A stretch of 64,000 bases of DNA from Mycolicibacterium austroafricanum (GCF_000612725.1 NZ_HG964454.1:391951-455950); one strand, 5' to 3'; shown: positions 38,582 to 48,083, counted from the stretch's first letter. Numbers and translations: made by a program. The notes: a model not told the origin generated them from the letters alone.

Positions 38582-40123
38582 TCAATCAGCTTTCGCCGCC
38601 CCAGAACTGACGATCAACGCCCGCACGGCCCTGCGGTCGAGCTTGCCGCTGGGCAGCGTGGGTATCTGTTCACTCGACGCGATGACCCACCGCGTCGGCA
38701 CCTTGTAGGACGACAACGCCTCGCGGGTACGGCGTGCTACCGAATCCACGTCGACCTCGTTCCCCACCGGCACCAGCACGGCGCAGACCTCCTCACCTCT
38801 GTCGGCGTGCTCGACGCCGACAACCACGCACTGCGCGATGTCGTCGAACGTCTCGATCACCGCCTCGACCTCCAGCGGTGAGACGTTCGCACCGGACGTC
38901 TTGATCATTTCGCCGGTGCGGCCCACGAAGAACAGGCGGGGGTCGTCCGCCCTGCGGTACACCCGGTCACCGGTGTGATACCAGCCGTCGGCGTCGAAGG
39001 TGTCACTGCGTTCGCGCTTGTTGTACCCCGCCATCACCCCGACGCCGCGGACAAGCAGCTCGCCGACCACCCCCGCGGCGACCGGCATCCCTGCGTCGTC
39101 GACGATCTTCATCTCGGTGTGGGCGAACCCGCCCGCGGTCTCAGACATGGTGCGGTGCACCGGAAACCCGTCGGGCACATCGGTCATCGCGATGTCGAGC
39201 GGTCCGTCGCGCAGCATCGGTGCCGAGGACAGATCCCGGTCGGCGAAGCTGGGGTGCTCGCGCATCCGCTGGGTGAAGGCGGGCCAGCCCACGATCCCGG
39301 TGGCCTTCTCGTTCTCCGCGAGATCCAGTGCGGTTTCCGCGTCGAGCTTGGGCATCACCAGCAGCGTGACGGGTTCGTGCAGTGCGCCGGTCGCGGCGAG
39401 GACCCCGCCGATCCAGAAGAACGGCATCGCGCACAGGATCACCGGGTCGGCGTCAGAACCGGTGATCGCCCGTACCGCGGCCGGCCAGGTCGAGGTTTGA
39501 CGGACGACGGTGCCGTGGGTGTGCATGACCCCCTTGGGGTCCGCGGTGGATCCCGACGTGTGCACCATGATCGCGAGGTCGGCGGGAGACACCTCGGCTT
39601 CGGCGGCCGCCTGGACGCGCGAGGGCACCGAGTCGGCGTCGTCGATGGTGGTCGCCCACGGGGCGGCCACTGGTCCGGTGAGTGCGATGCGCCGCAGGAA
39701 CGGCGCCTCGGTCAGCGCCAACCGCGGCCCATCGTGGCCGCTCAACTCCGGCAGCGCCTCCTCGAACCGCGAGACGACGTCGATGTCGAGGATCCGGGTG
39801 GGCCCGATCAACAGTGCGACGTCGGCCAGTCGGATCACCTTGGCGATCTCAGCGGGCCGGTACATCGTGCTCAGCGGAACCGCGACGGCCCCGACACGCG
39901 ACACCGCCAGCCACCACGTCACCCACTCCGCCCCGTTCGGGAAGAACAGTCCGACCCTGGTGCCTTTGCCGACGCCTTGCCCCAACAGCCAGCGAGCCAG
40001 CTCGGCCGACCGGCGCTCGGCTGCGGCATAGGTGAGCCGCTCGGTCGGCGTCACCAGGTAGATGCGCTCTCCACGAGCGCGCACAGCGGCCGACAGCAGG
40101 GCAGGGATGGTCAAGGAGTCCAC
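38582..40123 (-). CDS. AMP-dependent acyl-CoA synthetase/ligase
   Basis: The GTG at 40123 is chosen because the family N-terminus begins there and a GGGGAAG lies upstream. The 513-residue protein has the P-loop VHTSGSTADPKGVMHTHG, the A5-like motif, TGDRVYRR, and the C-terminal SSYKVPTRW plus SGKLDRRA with the catalytic Lys. It activates a carboxylic acid to its CoA thioester; chain length cannot be told. The spacing and divergence from the DinB gene give 64 bases between starts. Confidence 0.88.
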   Translation of the reverse strand: MDSLTIPALLSAAVRARGERIYLVTPTERLTYAAAERRSAELARWLLGQGVGKGTRVGLFFPNGAEWVTWWLAVSRVGAVAVPLSTMYRPAEIAKVIRLADVALLIGPTRILDIDVVSRFEEALPELSGHDGPRLALTEAPFLRRIALTGPVAAPWATTIDDADSVPSRVQAAAEAEVSPADLAIMVHTSGSTADPKGVMHTHGTVVRQTSTWPAAVRAITGSDADPVILCAMPFFWIGGVLAATGALHEPVTLLVMPKLDAETALDLAENEKATGIVGWPAFTQRMREHPSFADRDLSSAPMLRDGPLDIAMTDVPDGFPVHRTMSETAGGFAHTEMKIVDDAGMPVAAGVVGELLVRGVGVMAGYNKRERSDTFDADGWYHTGDRVYRRADDPRLFFVGRTGEMIKTSGANVSPLEVEAVIETFDDIAQCVVVGVEHADRGEEVCAVLVPVGNEVDVDSVARRTREALSSYKVPTRWVIASSEQIPTLPSGKLDRRAVRALIVSSGAAKAD

Positions 40124-40187
40124 AGGAGGATCTTCCCCAACGCCTGCGCGCCGGTGCTGTCGGGCTCCGGTGGCAGGATCGGCAGCC

Positions 40188-40700
40188 GTGACCGGGACCG
40201 AACGCACGACGCCACCGATGAACAGCGACGAACGCGCGACGCTGGAGGGGTGGCTGGATTTTCAACGCCACACCCTGCTGCTCAAGTGCGCGGGGCTCGA
40301 CGATGTGAAGCTGCGTACCGCCTCGGTGCCGCCGTCACCGCTGACGCTGCAGGGCCTCGTCCAGCACATGGCCGAGGTGGAACGAAACTGGTTTCGCCGC
40401 ATTCTGGGCGGGGAGCCGGCGCCACCGATCTACGACCCGACGGCCGACACCGACGGACACGACGGGGGTTTCGAGTTGGCCGAAGGGAGCGGCTTCGACG
40501 ACGCGGTGGCCACCTGGCTGGCAGAGGTCGCCGTGGCCCGGGACAACTGCGCGGCCGGCGAACTGGAGGACACGAGGCCGTTCATGGGAACCGAGGTGTC
40601 GCTGCGCTGGATCTTCATCCACATGATCGGGGAGTACGCCCGGCACAACGGGCACGCCGACCTTCTTCGTGAGCGCATCGACGGCGCGGTCGGCGTCTGA
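40188..40700 (+). CDS. DinB/DUF664 family protein
   Basis: The GTG at 40188 starts the family N-terminus (TGTERTTPPMNSDERATLEGWL). The 170-residue four-helix protein has metal-ligand histidines in QHMAEVERNW and HMIGEYARHNGH. Mycobacterial members are stand-alone, possibly mycothiol-dependent enzymes. The substrate is unknown. Confidence 0.83.
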   Translation: MTGTERTTPPMNSDERATLEGWLDFQRHTLLLKCAGLDDVKLRTASVPPSPLTLQGLVQHMAEVERNWFRRILGGEPAPPIYDPTADTDGHDGGFELAEGSGFDDAVATWLAEVAVARDNCAAGELEDTRPFMGTEVSLRWIFIHMIGEYARHNGHADLLRERIDGAVGV

Positions 40701-40768
40701 GTGGGACCCAGGGCGGAACTCTGAGTGAGACACTGAGGCGGTCGGCGTCATCACGCACGGAGGTTCTG

Positions 40769-41137
40769 ATGATCGAGGTTCTCGAGGACATGCCCGCCGG
40801 GGTGACCGGCTTCCGCGTCTCCGGACACGTGAGCGGTGAGGAGCTACGCGACTTCGGCTCCACGATGGAGACGATGCTCGCCGGTGACGAGATCAGGCTC
40901 GTGGAAGTGGTGTCCGACGACTATCAGGGGTTCGGGCCGGGGGGTCTGGTCGAAGACCTGAAGATGGGCCTGGGCACGCTGGTGCGCCACCACTCGGGCT
41001 TCCGCCGGGTCGCCGTCGTCGCGGACAAGGACTGGATCAGGCATGCCATGCACGCCCTCGGTTGGATGGTTCCCGGTGAGCTGAAACTGTTCGGCATTGC
41101 CGAACTCGACGAGGCGAAAGCCTGGGCTGCAGGCTGA
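40769..41137 (+). CDS. SpoIIAA-like (STAS-related) protein
   Basis: A 122-residue single-domain protein of the SpoIIAA-like/DUF3478 group: MIEVLEDMPAGVTGFRVSGHVSGEEL, then a helix-rich second half with WIRHAMHALGWMVPGELKLF. These proteins have a STAS-like fold but lack the phosphorylatable Ser of true anti-sigma antagonists. Function unknown. Confidence 0.8.
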   Translation: MIEVLEDMPAGVTGFRVSGHVSGEELRDFGSTMETMLAGDEIRLVEVVSDDYQGFGPGGLVEDLKMGLGTLVRHHSGFRRVAVVADKDWIRHAMHALGWMVPGELKLFGIAELDEAKAWAAG

Positions 41138-41187
41138 GGTCGGCGAAATCGCCACTGGCCCTGTCGAAGTCCGCGTAGGGTGCCGGC

Positions 41188-41568
41188 ATGGCCGCAGACC
41201 GCGCAGCCCTGGTAGCCGGCGGAATCCGGCTGGCCTCGGGCATCTCCTTCCTCGTCGACCCGCTTCGGGCCAACAGGCTGTGGGGCGATCCCGATGAACC
41301 GCCGCCCACCGCGAGGCTGCTCCTTCGCTCGATGGGTTACCGCGACGCGCTGATCGGTGGGATGTTGCTCGCCGCCGCGCTGCGCGGGCAGGACACCCGG
41401 GGCTGGTTCCTGGCCTCCGGCGGCGCCGACGCGTCCGACCTGCTCGGCGGTCTCAGCGTGCACGATCAGATGCGCAGGTCGCAGAAACTCATCGGGCTCG
41501 GCGGTGCGGTGGTCGGGATCGGCGTCGGATTGTGGGGCGCGACCAGGCGGCCACGCACGACCACCTGA
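41188..41568 (+). CDS. Small membrane protein, unknown function
   Basis: A 126-residue protein with hydrophobic stretches at about 8-22, 50-68 and 100-118 and a basic C-terminus. It resembles small conserved actinobacterial membrane proteins. It lies 50 bases after the SpoIIAA-like gene, same strand, and converges with the methyltransferase gene. Confidence 0.65.
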   Translation: MAADRAALVAGGIRLASGISFLVDPLRANRLWGDPDEPPPTARLLLRSMGYRDALIGGMLLAAALRGQDTRGWFLASGGADASDLLGGLSVHDQMRRSQKLIGLGGAVVGIGVGLWGATRRPRTTT

Positions 41569-41581
41569 GAGCGGCCGGCGC

Positions 41582-42151
41582 TCAGCGTCGGCGCGCCAGC
41601 AGCCACGCCTGCCCACCTTCTTCGCCGTGGGTGATGACCTCCAGGGAACCGAACGCCGCCAGCAGCTCACCGGGCCGGGCCCGGAACCGACCTGGGGCCG
41701 CTCCGACCTCGCTGAGCGCGCTGATCGCCAGGACGCCCCCGACCGCGAGCCGGTCGATGATCGGACGGTCGAGCCGCGGATCGCGAAACATGTTGCACAG
41801 CACTACATCTGCAGAATCTCCGGCAGGCAGCCCGGCGCCCAGGTCCACCACCTCGAAGCGGCACCGGTGGGCCTGCCCGCATCGCTCGGCGAGGTCCTCG
41901 GCCTGAGCGATCGCCACCGCCGACGCATCACACGCCCATACACTCAAACCGCGCTTCGCCAGCCAGACACTGGCCGCACCGGCGCCGCACGCGAGTTCCA
42001 CGGCGCGGCCGCCGGTGGGGAAGACGTCGGCGAATAGCCGAAAGCGGGAAGGCAGCGCCACGTCGTCGACCGACAACGGGTCACGCTCGGAGTAGCGCCG
42101 GTCCCAGTGGCCTCTGTCTGTCACCAGACGAGGGTAGGACGTGGCCGGCAT
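41582..42151 (-). CDS. Class I SAM-dependent methyltransferase
   Basis: A methyltransferase of about 189 residues (starts at 42151 or 42124 are possible). HWDRRYSERDP opens the domain and VELACGAGAASVWLA is the SAM-binding motif I; ADVVLCNMFRDPRL is motif IV. It resembles TehB/thiopurine-type enzymes. Acceptor unknown. Confidence 0.8.
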   Translation of the reverse strand: MPATSYPRLVTDRGHWDRRYSERDPLSVDDVALPSRFRLFADVFPTGGRAVELACGAGAASVWLAKRGLSVWACDASAVAIAQAEDLAERCGQAHRCRFEVVDLGAGLPAGDSADVVLCNMFRDPRLDRPIIDRLAVGGVLAISALSEVGAAPGRFRARPGELLAAFGSLEVITHGEEGGQAWLLARRR

Positions 42152-42234
42152 CGGTTTATCCCGGCACGAATGCGGATAGTTGTCAGCTGTCCTCAACGAC
42201 TGCGGGTCGTCACCCGGGATTGGAGTTCCTCACG

Positions 42235-42501
42235 ATGAAGTTGACCCACGTTCTCGCCAGTGCCGCCGTGTTCGGCGGGCTCGCCGCAGGCGCAGCCGGA
42301 GTTGCCGGCACGGCTGCCGCTCAGCCGGGCTGGACGCCGCCGCCCACGCCACCCGCCGGACCGCAGACCGGCCAGCCCCCGGCGTGGGCGCCGCCGAAGC
42401 CGGTGGACCCGTTGTGGGCCAACGGTCAGCCGCAGGTGTGGGATCAGGGCTGGCAGCACTGGGGTGTGTGGCTCAACGGCGTGTTCGTTCCCACATATTG
42501 A
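42235..42501 (+). CDS. Small secreted Pro/Trp-rich protein
   Basis: An 88-residue protein with a clear signal peptide (cleavage at TAAAQP, about residue 29). The mature 59 residues are Pro-rich, then Trp-rich (WDQGWQHWGVWLNG). This is the pattern of small secreted mycobacterial proteins of unknown function. A 16-base perfect hairpin follows the stop. Confidence 0.7.
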   Translation: MKLTHVLASAAVFGGLAAGAAGVAGTAAAQPGWTPPPTPPAGPQTGQPPAWAPPKPVDPLWANGQPQVWDQGWQHWGVWLNGVFVPTY

Positions 42502-42516
42502 GCACACCGAGCCTCA

Positions 42517-42556
42517 ACCGGCCACCGCGGACACACATGGGTCCGCGGTGGCCGGT
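42517..42556. terminator. Long perfect hairpin between convergent genes
   Basis: ACCGGCCACCGCGGAC (42517-42532) pairs exactly with GTCCGCGGTGGCCGGT (42541-42556) around 8 bases. It lies between genes ending at 42501 (+) and 42562 (-). A bidirectional terminator of the mycobacterial type without a U-tract is the likely role. Confidence 0.8.
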
Positions 42557-42561
42557 CGCGG

Positions 42562-43521
42562 TCAGGCGCCCAGCACGCGCTGGATGTCCGGCTTCATGGC
42601 GCTCAGCTGTGCGCCCCAGTACCCCCACCCGTGGGTGCCGTCCGGTGGGAAGTTGAACACGCCGTTGCCTCCACCAGCCGCCTGATACCGACGCTGGAAC
42701 TCCCTGTTGCTGTCCAGCGTGATCGCCTCGAGCACCTGCCCGGGCACATCACCGCCGCCGCCGAGCTCACCGGGCCGGCCGGTTCCGCAGTACACCCAGA
42801 TCCGGGTGCCGTTGGCCACCAGTCGCCCGACGTTGACCGTCGGGTCGTTGCGCTGCCACGCCGGACCGCCGCCGAGCCCCCACATGGCCGTCGAGCTGAA
42901 CCCGCCCGCATCGCGCATCGCGATGCTGACCAGCAGGGGCCAGACGCCGTCGGACAGGTTCAGGTAGCCCGACAGGGACCCCGCATAACTGAACTGGCCC
43001 GGGTGGTACGCGGCCAGGATCAACGCAGCACTGCCTGACATGGACAGTCCGACAACAGCATTGCCGCTGGGGGAGATGCCTTTGTTGGCCGCCAGGTAGG
43101 CGGGCAGCTCAGAGGTCAGGAACGTCTCCCACTGGTAGTTGTAGGTGGTGCCGTTGCCGGTCGCCGGGCCCCGCCAGTTGGTGTAGAAGCTCGACATGCC
43201 ACCGACGGGCATGACCACCGACAACCCGGACTCGAAGAACGTCTCGAATGCGTTCGTCTCGATGTCCCACCCGCTGTTGTCGTCGCGGGCGCGCATACCG
43301 TCGAGCAGATAGACCGCTCTGGGCCCGCCACCCTGGAACTTGACCGGGATGTCGCGGCCCATGGCCGCCGACGGCACCATCAACGTCTCGACCGGAAGCC
43401 CCGGCCGTGAATACGCCCCTGCCGGTGCCGAAGCTCCGGCCACCGCGATCAGGCCCGACAGCAGAAGCGCTGTCACTGCGCCGACCGCCATCCGTCGGAT
43501 CAGGTCTCGTATCGGTTCCAT
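42562..43521 (-). CDS. Antigen 85-family mycolyltransferase
   Basis: A 319-residue exported esterase with a signal peptide to about residue 36. YSRPGLPVETLMVPSAAMGRDIPVKF is the antigen-85 N-terminus. The nucleophile is Ser160 (GLSMSG), the catalytic His is in THGWGYWGAQL near 300. It transfers mycolic acids onto trehalose and arabinogalactan. It lacks the usual C-terminal extension of FbpA, so which Fbp it is cannot be fixed. The His-Gly-Trp context differs slightly from the common HSWEYWG. Confidence 0.92.
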   Translation of the reverse strand: MEPIRDLIRRMAVGAVTALLLSGLIAVAGASAPAGAYSRPGLPVETLMVPSAAMGRDIPVKFQGGGPRAVYLLDGMRARDDNSGWDIETNAFETFFESGLSVVMPVGGMSSFYTNWRGPATGNGTTYNYQWETFLTSELPAYLAANKGISPSGNAVVGLSMSGSAALILAAYHPGQFSYAGSLSGYLNLSDGVWPLLVSIAMRDAGGFSSTAMWGLGGGPAWQRNDPTVNVGRLVANGTRIWVYCGTGRPGELGGGGDVPGQVLEAITLDSNREFQRRYQAAGGGNGVFNFPPDGTHGWGYWGAQLSAMKPDIQRVLGA

Positions 43522-43695
43522 GCGTCACCGCCGTTCTCTCGACGCGCCTGCAGGCGCGCTTGCCTGGTAGCACACGACCGGGATGCCGCTGCTTCACATC
43601 CGCCGGCCCGTGCCGCACCGGTTACTTCGTCATGTGACGATTCGCCGTTACGCGCCGACGGGCTTCGGGGGGATCGGGCGGGTACTAACCTCGAC

Positions 43696-45321
43696 GTGGT
43701 GGGCCGGCGTCTCAGAGTGGTGATCATCGGCGGGGGATTCGGCGGGCTGTTCTGCGCGCGTCGGCTGGCGCGGGCCGATGTGGACGTGACGGTGCTCGAC
43801 CGCACGGCCGGCCACCTGTTCCAGCCGCTGCTCTACCAGTGCGCGACCGGCACGCTGAGCATCGGTCACATCAGCCGTCCATTGCGCGAGGAGTTCGCCG
43901 GGCATCCCAACATCACCACCCTCCTCGGGGAAGCGGTCGCACTCGATCCCGAGCGGCGCACAGTGACGGCCCTCCGGCCCGACGAGACGACGTTCACGAT
44001 CGACTACGACGTGCTCGTCGTCGCCGCCGGTATGCAGCAGTCGTACTTCGGCAAGCCGCATTTCGCGCAGTGGGCGCCCGGGATGAAGACCCTCGATGAC
44101 GCGCTGAGCATCCGGCAGCGCATCTTCACCGCGTTCGAGATCGCCGAGACCCTGCCCCCAGGGGCCGAGCGGGACGCCTGGCTCACCTTCGCGGTCACCG
44201 GCGGCGGTCCCACCGGCGTCGAACTGGCCGGTCAGATCCGCGAGATGGCGACCCGGACGTTGACCAACGAGTTTCACAGCATCGAGCCGGAGGAGGCCCG
44301 CGTCCTGCTCTTCGACGGCGGGGACCGCGTCCTGAAGAGCTTCGCACCGGAGCTCTCCGGTAGGGCGGCGGGGACACTGCGCAGCCTCGGTGTGGACGTG
44401 CGCCTCGGGGTCCACGTGACCGATGTGCAACGGGAAGGTGTGACCGTCGCCCCGAAGTCCGGGGGTTCGGAGGAGTACTACGCGGTGCGGACCGTGCTCT
44501 GGACCGCCGGTGTCGAGGCGGTGCCGTTCGCCGGACATCTCGCCGAGGTCCTCGACGTCCAGGCCGACCGGGCCGGCCGGCTGGCGGTGCAGCCCGACCT
44601 GTCCGTCCCGGGCCACCCGGAGATCTTCGTCATCGGCGATCTGGTGGGTCGCGACGATCTGCCCGGCGTCGCGGAGAACGCGATGCAGGGCGGCCTGCAT
44701 GTCGCGGCCTGCATCCGCCGCGACCTCGCCGGCCGGCCACGTCGGAACTATCGATACCGCGACCTCGGCTCTGCCGCCTACATCAGCCGCGGCAACGCGC
44801 TCCTGCAGGTCGGGCCGGTGAAAGTCGCCGGCTTCCTCGGCTGGATCGCGTGGGGGCTGCTGCACATCGCGTTCCTCACCGGTGTGCGCAACCGGGTGAG
44901 CACCGTGGTGACGTGGCTTGCCACCATCGCCCGCGCCAGCCGTTACCACCGGGCTTTCATGCTGGGAAGTGTCAGCGCACCCGAAGCGCGCTACACCTGG
45001 TCGAGTCGGGATCAGCCGACGCCGCCGCAGGCATTGTGTGAAGACCCCCGTACCGGGCATACGTCGCACATGACGATTTCAGCCCAGGACGTGCGCCGGC
45101 TTCTCGACGCCGAGCACGACTCGACGCTCGTGCTCATCGAGGGCCGCACCGAAGTGATCACCGGCCAACAGAAGTCCAGCGACCAGTACCGGGGGGCATT
45201 CGAGGTGATCTCCCGGGACGAGCTGCTCAGCCGCACCGGCGGGGCCGCGCACCTGACCGACGATCAGATCTCCGCGCAGGCCGCGGCGCTCGACACGGCC
45301 GTCAACGAACTGGGCGGCTGA
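43696..45321 (+). CDS. ndh: Type II NADH dehydrogenase fused in frame to a small C-terminal domain
   Basis: The open frame runs 541 residues. Residues 1-445 are NDH-2: GGGFGGLF for FAD (11-18), VTGGGPTGVELAG for NADH, and the C-terminal membrane-anchoring helix WGLLHIAFLTGVRNR. Residues 459-541 form a separate acidic alpha/beta domain (starting MTISAQ) that looks like a free-standing mycobacterial hypothetical protein. The linker SRDQPTPPQ...TGHTSH has no stop. The ATG at 45070 could also start that domain alone. NDH-2 oxidises NADH and reduces menaquinone without pumping protons. Confidence 0.9.
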   Translation: MVGRRLRVVIIGGGFGGLFCARRLARADVDVTVLDRTAGHLFQPLLYQCATGTLSIGHISRPLREEFAGHPNITTLLGEAVALDPERRTVTALRPDETTFTIDYDVLVVAAGMQQSYFGKPHFAQWAPGMKTLDDALSIRQRIFTAFEIAETLPPGAERDAWLTFAVTGGGPTGVELAGQIREMATRTLTNEFHSIEPEEARVLLFDGGDRVLKSFAPELSGRAAGTLRSLGVDVRLGVHVTDVQREGVTVAPKSGGSEEYYAVRTVLWTAGVEAVPFAGHLAEVLDVQADRAGRLAVQPDLSVPGHPEIFVIGDLVGRDDLPGVAENAMQGGLHVAACIRRDLAGRPRRNYRYRDLGSAAYISRGNALLQVGPVKVAGFLGWIAWGLLHIAFLTGVRNRVSTVVTWLATIARASRYHRAFMLGSVSAPEARYTWSSRDQPTPPQALCEDPRTGHTSHMTISAQDVRRLLDAEHDSTLVLIEGRTEVITGQQKSSDQYRGAFEVISRDELLSRTGGAAHLTDDQISAQAAALDTAVNELGG

Positions 45322-45327
45322 GCGCTC

Positions 45328-46131
45328 TCACCGTGCCCGCGTCACCCAGGGTTGTTCGTTGCGTTCCCGGCGGGCGCGCTCGCCGGAACGGTCTTCGGCC
45401 CAGAAGTCCTCGAAGCGCTTGTCGGTCTGTGCGTTGGGGACGCGGTTCATGACGCGGCTGAGCCATTCCGGTGGGTGGGTCGGCTCCCACTGCGGCAGAA
45501 CGAAACTCAGTGAGGCGAGCGTTTTCAGCGCGACGAAGATTCCGAACAGTGTGGCCGATGCGCCCGTCATCACCAGGCCGAAGAGGCCGAAGATCAACGT
45601 CAGGTGCACGACGACGACGCGACTGAACGCGCGTTGCGCCGTCAGTTCGATCTGCCGGAACGACCAACTCCGCAGGTGCGCCACATCAAGCACGAGGTCG
45701 ACGCACAGGAAGCCGACGATGAGGAGGCAGCCGTACCCGGTGCTCCGCCAATCGATTTCCGAAAATCCTTGCTGCCCATTGCGGCTCGACAGGAACACGA
45801 TGACCGCGAGGAAGACGCCGTGCGCGGTGGTGAACGCCAGCGTGGTGATCAGAAATCCGGACAGGAAGGACGAGGTCTTCGGGCTGCGTCGATTCGTGGT
45901 CGAGGGCTCGTACCTGAAGTGGCCGCGACACGGCGTCCAGCGCCGGTGCAGCAGTATGCGCACACCGATGAGAAGTGATCCGGCGAGCGTTTCGAACCAA
46001 TAGACCACCAGCGTGGTTGCGCCCGACCATCCGTCGACGAACCAGCCGACCGCAGGCACCGCGATGACGGCCAGCACCGTCATCACATGCGTGATGCGGC
46101 TGACGGCGGAGGGCTCAGTCCTGGCGTGCAC
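45328..46131 (-). CDS. DUF6498-like membrane protein
   Basis: The GTG at 46131 is used; the frame extends to 46398 but overlaps the S4 protein gene there. The 267-residue protein has about six transmembrane helices, with WFETLAGSLLIGVRILL as the family-like N-terminal signature and a basic cytoplasmic tail of about 50 residues. Function unknown. It overlaps the 3' end of the S4 gene by 17 bases, suggesting coupling. Confidence 0.72.
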   Translation of the reverse strand: MHARTEPSAVSRITHVMTVLAVIAVPAVGWFVDGWSGATTLVVYWFETLAGSLLIGVRILLHRRWTPCRGHFRYEPSTTNRRSPKTSSFLSGFLITTLAFTTAHGVFLAVIVFLSSRNGQQGFSEIDWRSTGYGCLLIVGFLCVDLVLDVAHLRSWSFRQIELTAQRAFSRVVVVHLTLIFGLFGLVMTGASATLFGIFVALKTLASLSFVLPQWEPTHPPEWLSRVMNRVPNAQTDKRFEDFWAEDRSGERARRERNEQPWVTRAR

Positions 46132-46480
46132 GCCACTTGTCCAGCATTCGGCGGTCCCGCTTGGTCGGGCGGCCCGCGCCGCGGTCGCGGACCGCGACCG
46201 GAACCACCACGGCCGCAGGCGGCGGGGGAGTCCGATCCAGGTAACAGGTGACCGCGTCGGCCGCGCCGACCCGCTTCTGGATGATTCTCGCGACCTCGAC
46301 GATCCGCGTGGTCTCGCCGACCCGGGCGCGCACCTCGTCACCGGGGGAGACCATTGTCGACGGCTTGGCCTGCCGACCGTTGACGCGGACCTGTCCACCG
46401 CGGCACGCCGACGCGGCGTCCGGCCGGGTCTTGGTCAGCCGGACCGCCCACAGCCAGCGGTCCACCCGGGTCGATTCCAT
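46115..46480 (-). CDS. S4-domain RNA-binding protein (HslR-like)
   Basis: The ATG at 46480 gives 121 residues. The S4 domain is MESTRVDRWLWAVRLTKTRPDAASACRGGQVRVNG, and the tail is basic (GRPTKRDRRMLDKWRARQD). HslR in E. coli binds stalled 50S subunits and recycles them in heat stress. Length and layout are typical. Confidence 0.9.
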   Translation of the reverse strand: MESTRVDRWLWAVRLTKTRPDAASACRGGQVRVNGRQAKPSTMVSPGDEVRARVGETTRIVEVARIIQKRVGAADAVTCYLDRTPPPPAAVVVPVAVRDRGAGRPTKRDRRMLDKWRARQD

Positions 46481-46516
46481 GGGTTCATGATGGCCCAACC
46501 GCGCGGCCCCGGCGGC

Positions 46517-47092
46517 TCAGCCGGTGGCGCCGAGGATCTTGATCGCGAAGATGAGCGAATCTCCCGGCAGGATCCCGGCGCCGGGCTGGCCGCTGGGGTA
46601 GCCGTCGGCCGAGGTCATCGCGACGGCGACGGTGGATCCCACGTTCTGGCCGGCGATGGCCTTCTGGAACCCCGGCACCACGCCGTCGAGCGGGAATTCG
46701 ACGGGGGCGCCCCGCTGGTAGCTGCTGTCGAACACGGATCCGTCGCGTCCGTTCACACCCATGTAGCAGACCGAGACGGTGGCCGTGTCGGCGACGACGG
46801 GACCAGTCCCGGTCTGCAGCGTGTGTACCTGGGTCTCGGCGACAGTGAACGGCGGCGTCACGCTGACCAGCGGTGCCGTCGTCTCTGTCGAGCCCGTCAC
46901 CGCAACGCTGCCGGTTGCGCCGGGCAGCGTCCACTCCGGCGTGGCGGCACTGTCCGGCAGTGCCGTCGGGCACCCCGGGGTCTGAGCAACGGACGAGGGA
47001 ACCACTGCGGAGCCGCAGGCGGTGAGTGCCATGACGGAGGCCGCGGCACCGGCGGCGAGCGCGACCGAGGTACGCAGGGGGAGGGATTTCAC
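46517..47092 (-). CDS. FKBP-type peptidyl-prolyl isomerase lipoprotein
   Basis: The GTG at 47092 gives 191 residues. A lipobox-like MALTACGS at about 19-26 predicts lipidation at Cys. The C-terminal domain has FKBP marks (VCYMGVNGRDGSVFDSSYQRG, PLDGVVPGFQKAI, SLIFAIKILG). It likely folds exported proteins at the outer face of the membrane. Alternative start: GTG at 47101. Confidence 0.83.
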   Translation of the reverse strand: MKSLPLRTSVALAAGAAASVMALTACGSAVVPSSVAQTPGCPTALPDSAATPEWTLPGATGSVAVTGSTETTAPLVSVTPPFTVAETQVHTLQTGTGPVVADTATVSVCYMGVNGRDGSVFDSSYQRGAPVEFPLDGVVPGFQKAIAGQNVGSTVAVAMTSADGYPSGQPGAGILPGDSLIFAIKILGATG

Positions 47093-47168
47093 CGCCGTCA
47101 CGCTACCGTCCGTCGTCCCGGGCTGCGGGAGCGGCACCGGTTGGTTGTCCCCGTGGTGGTGACTGCGG

Positions 47169-48083
47169 TCAGTAATCCCAGACGCTTGGCACGCATCGGA
47201 AGACGTCGCCGGCAGTCGCCACCCGGCAGACGGACGGGAACGGCAGGTGAGTGGCCACCAGTGCCTCGCCGGTCGCCGCGAGTTCGCGCAGCAGACGCAC
47301 CCGGACGCGCGCGGCTTCCTCGGGGTCGTGCTCGAAACCGTTGTGCCACTCGGGGTTGTCGAACCCGGGCGCGAATACGGCGTCGCCGGCGAACGTCAGC
47401 GCCTCACCGCCGGACGCCACGCGGACGATGCTGTGCCCGGGAGTGTGGCCGCCGGTACGACTGATCAGTACCCCCGGCGCGACCTCATACTCGGTCTCGA
47501 ACGGCCGCAGCCGGCCGTGGTATTCGTCCAGAAACCGCGTGGCGACCGATCGAAGCACATCCGGCACTGGCTGCGGCATAGCGGTCTGGGAGAAATCGGG
47601 CGCTGCCCAGAACTCAGCCTCGGCGGCCGCCAGGTGGATCCGCAGATCGGGACGGAGTCTGGCCTTCAGCCCGTCGGTGAGCAGCCCGCCGACGTGGTCC
47701 ATGTGCAGGTGGGTGAGCACCACGTCGGTCACGGAAGCGGGGTCGATGCCCGCGGCCTCCAGTCGCCGGACCGTCTGCCCGGCCCGCGGGAAGTCCGGGA
47801 ACTCCACGCCGAGGCCTGCGTCGACGAGAATGGTCTGGCCCCCGGTGCGGACCACCACCACGTTCAGCGGCCAGTCGAGGACGTCCGGTGGCAGGAACAT
47901 GTCGTCGAGCCACCCCGCCAATTCGGCCGGGTCTGCGTTCGTGGCCAGCGTCGAGGCCGTGATGGGTAGCACCCCGTCGCAGATCACCGTCACCTCGATC
48001 TCACCGACCTGCTGCACGTAGCGCGACGGAACCAGTTCGTCGGTACTCTGCCCGCCGAGTCGTGAAATGCCGTCCAAGCTCAT
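47169..48083 (-). CDS. Metallo-beta-lactamase-fold hydrolase
   Basis: A 304-residue MBL protein with the metal motif HLHMDH, a second His in GHTPGH, and Asp in FAGDAVFA. The length and ATG match lactonase or glyoxalase-II-like enzymes. The substrate is unknown, with N-acyl homoserine lactone-type lactonases as one relative. It is followed by the FKBP gene in the same direction after a 76-base gap. Confidence 0.86.
   Translation of the reverse strand: MSLDGISRLGGQSTDELVPSRYVQQVGEIEVTVICDGVLPITASTLATNADPAELAGWLDDMFLPPDVLDWPLNVVVVRTGGQTILVDAGLGVEFPDFPRAGQTVRRLEAAGIDPASVTDVVLTHLHMDHVGGLLTDGLKARLRPDLRIHLAAAEAEFWAAPDFSQTAMPQPVPDVLRSVATRFLDEYHGRLRPFETEYEVAPGVLISRTGGHTPGHSIVRVASGGEALTFAGDAVFAPGFDNPEWHNGFEHDPEEAARVRVRLLRELAATGEALVATHLPFPSVCRVATAGDVFRCVPSVWDY

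Noticed and set aside
43648..45069. A 473-codon frame antisense to ndh
   Set aside because: Overlaps a certain gene fully and lacks any domain.
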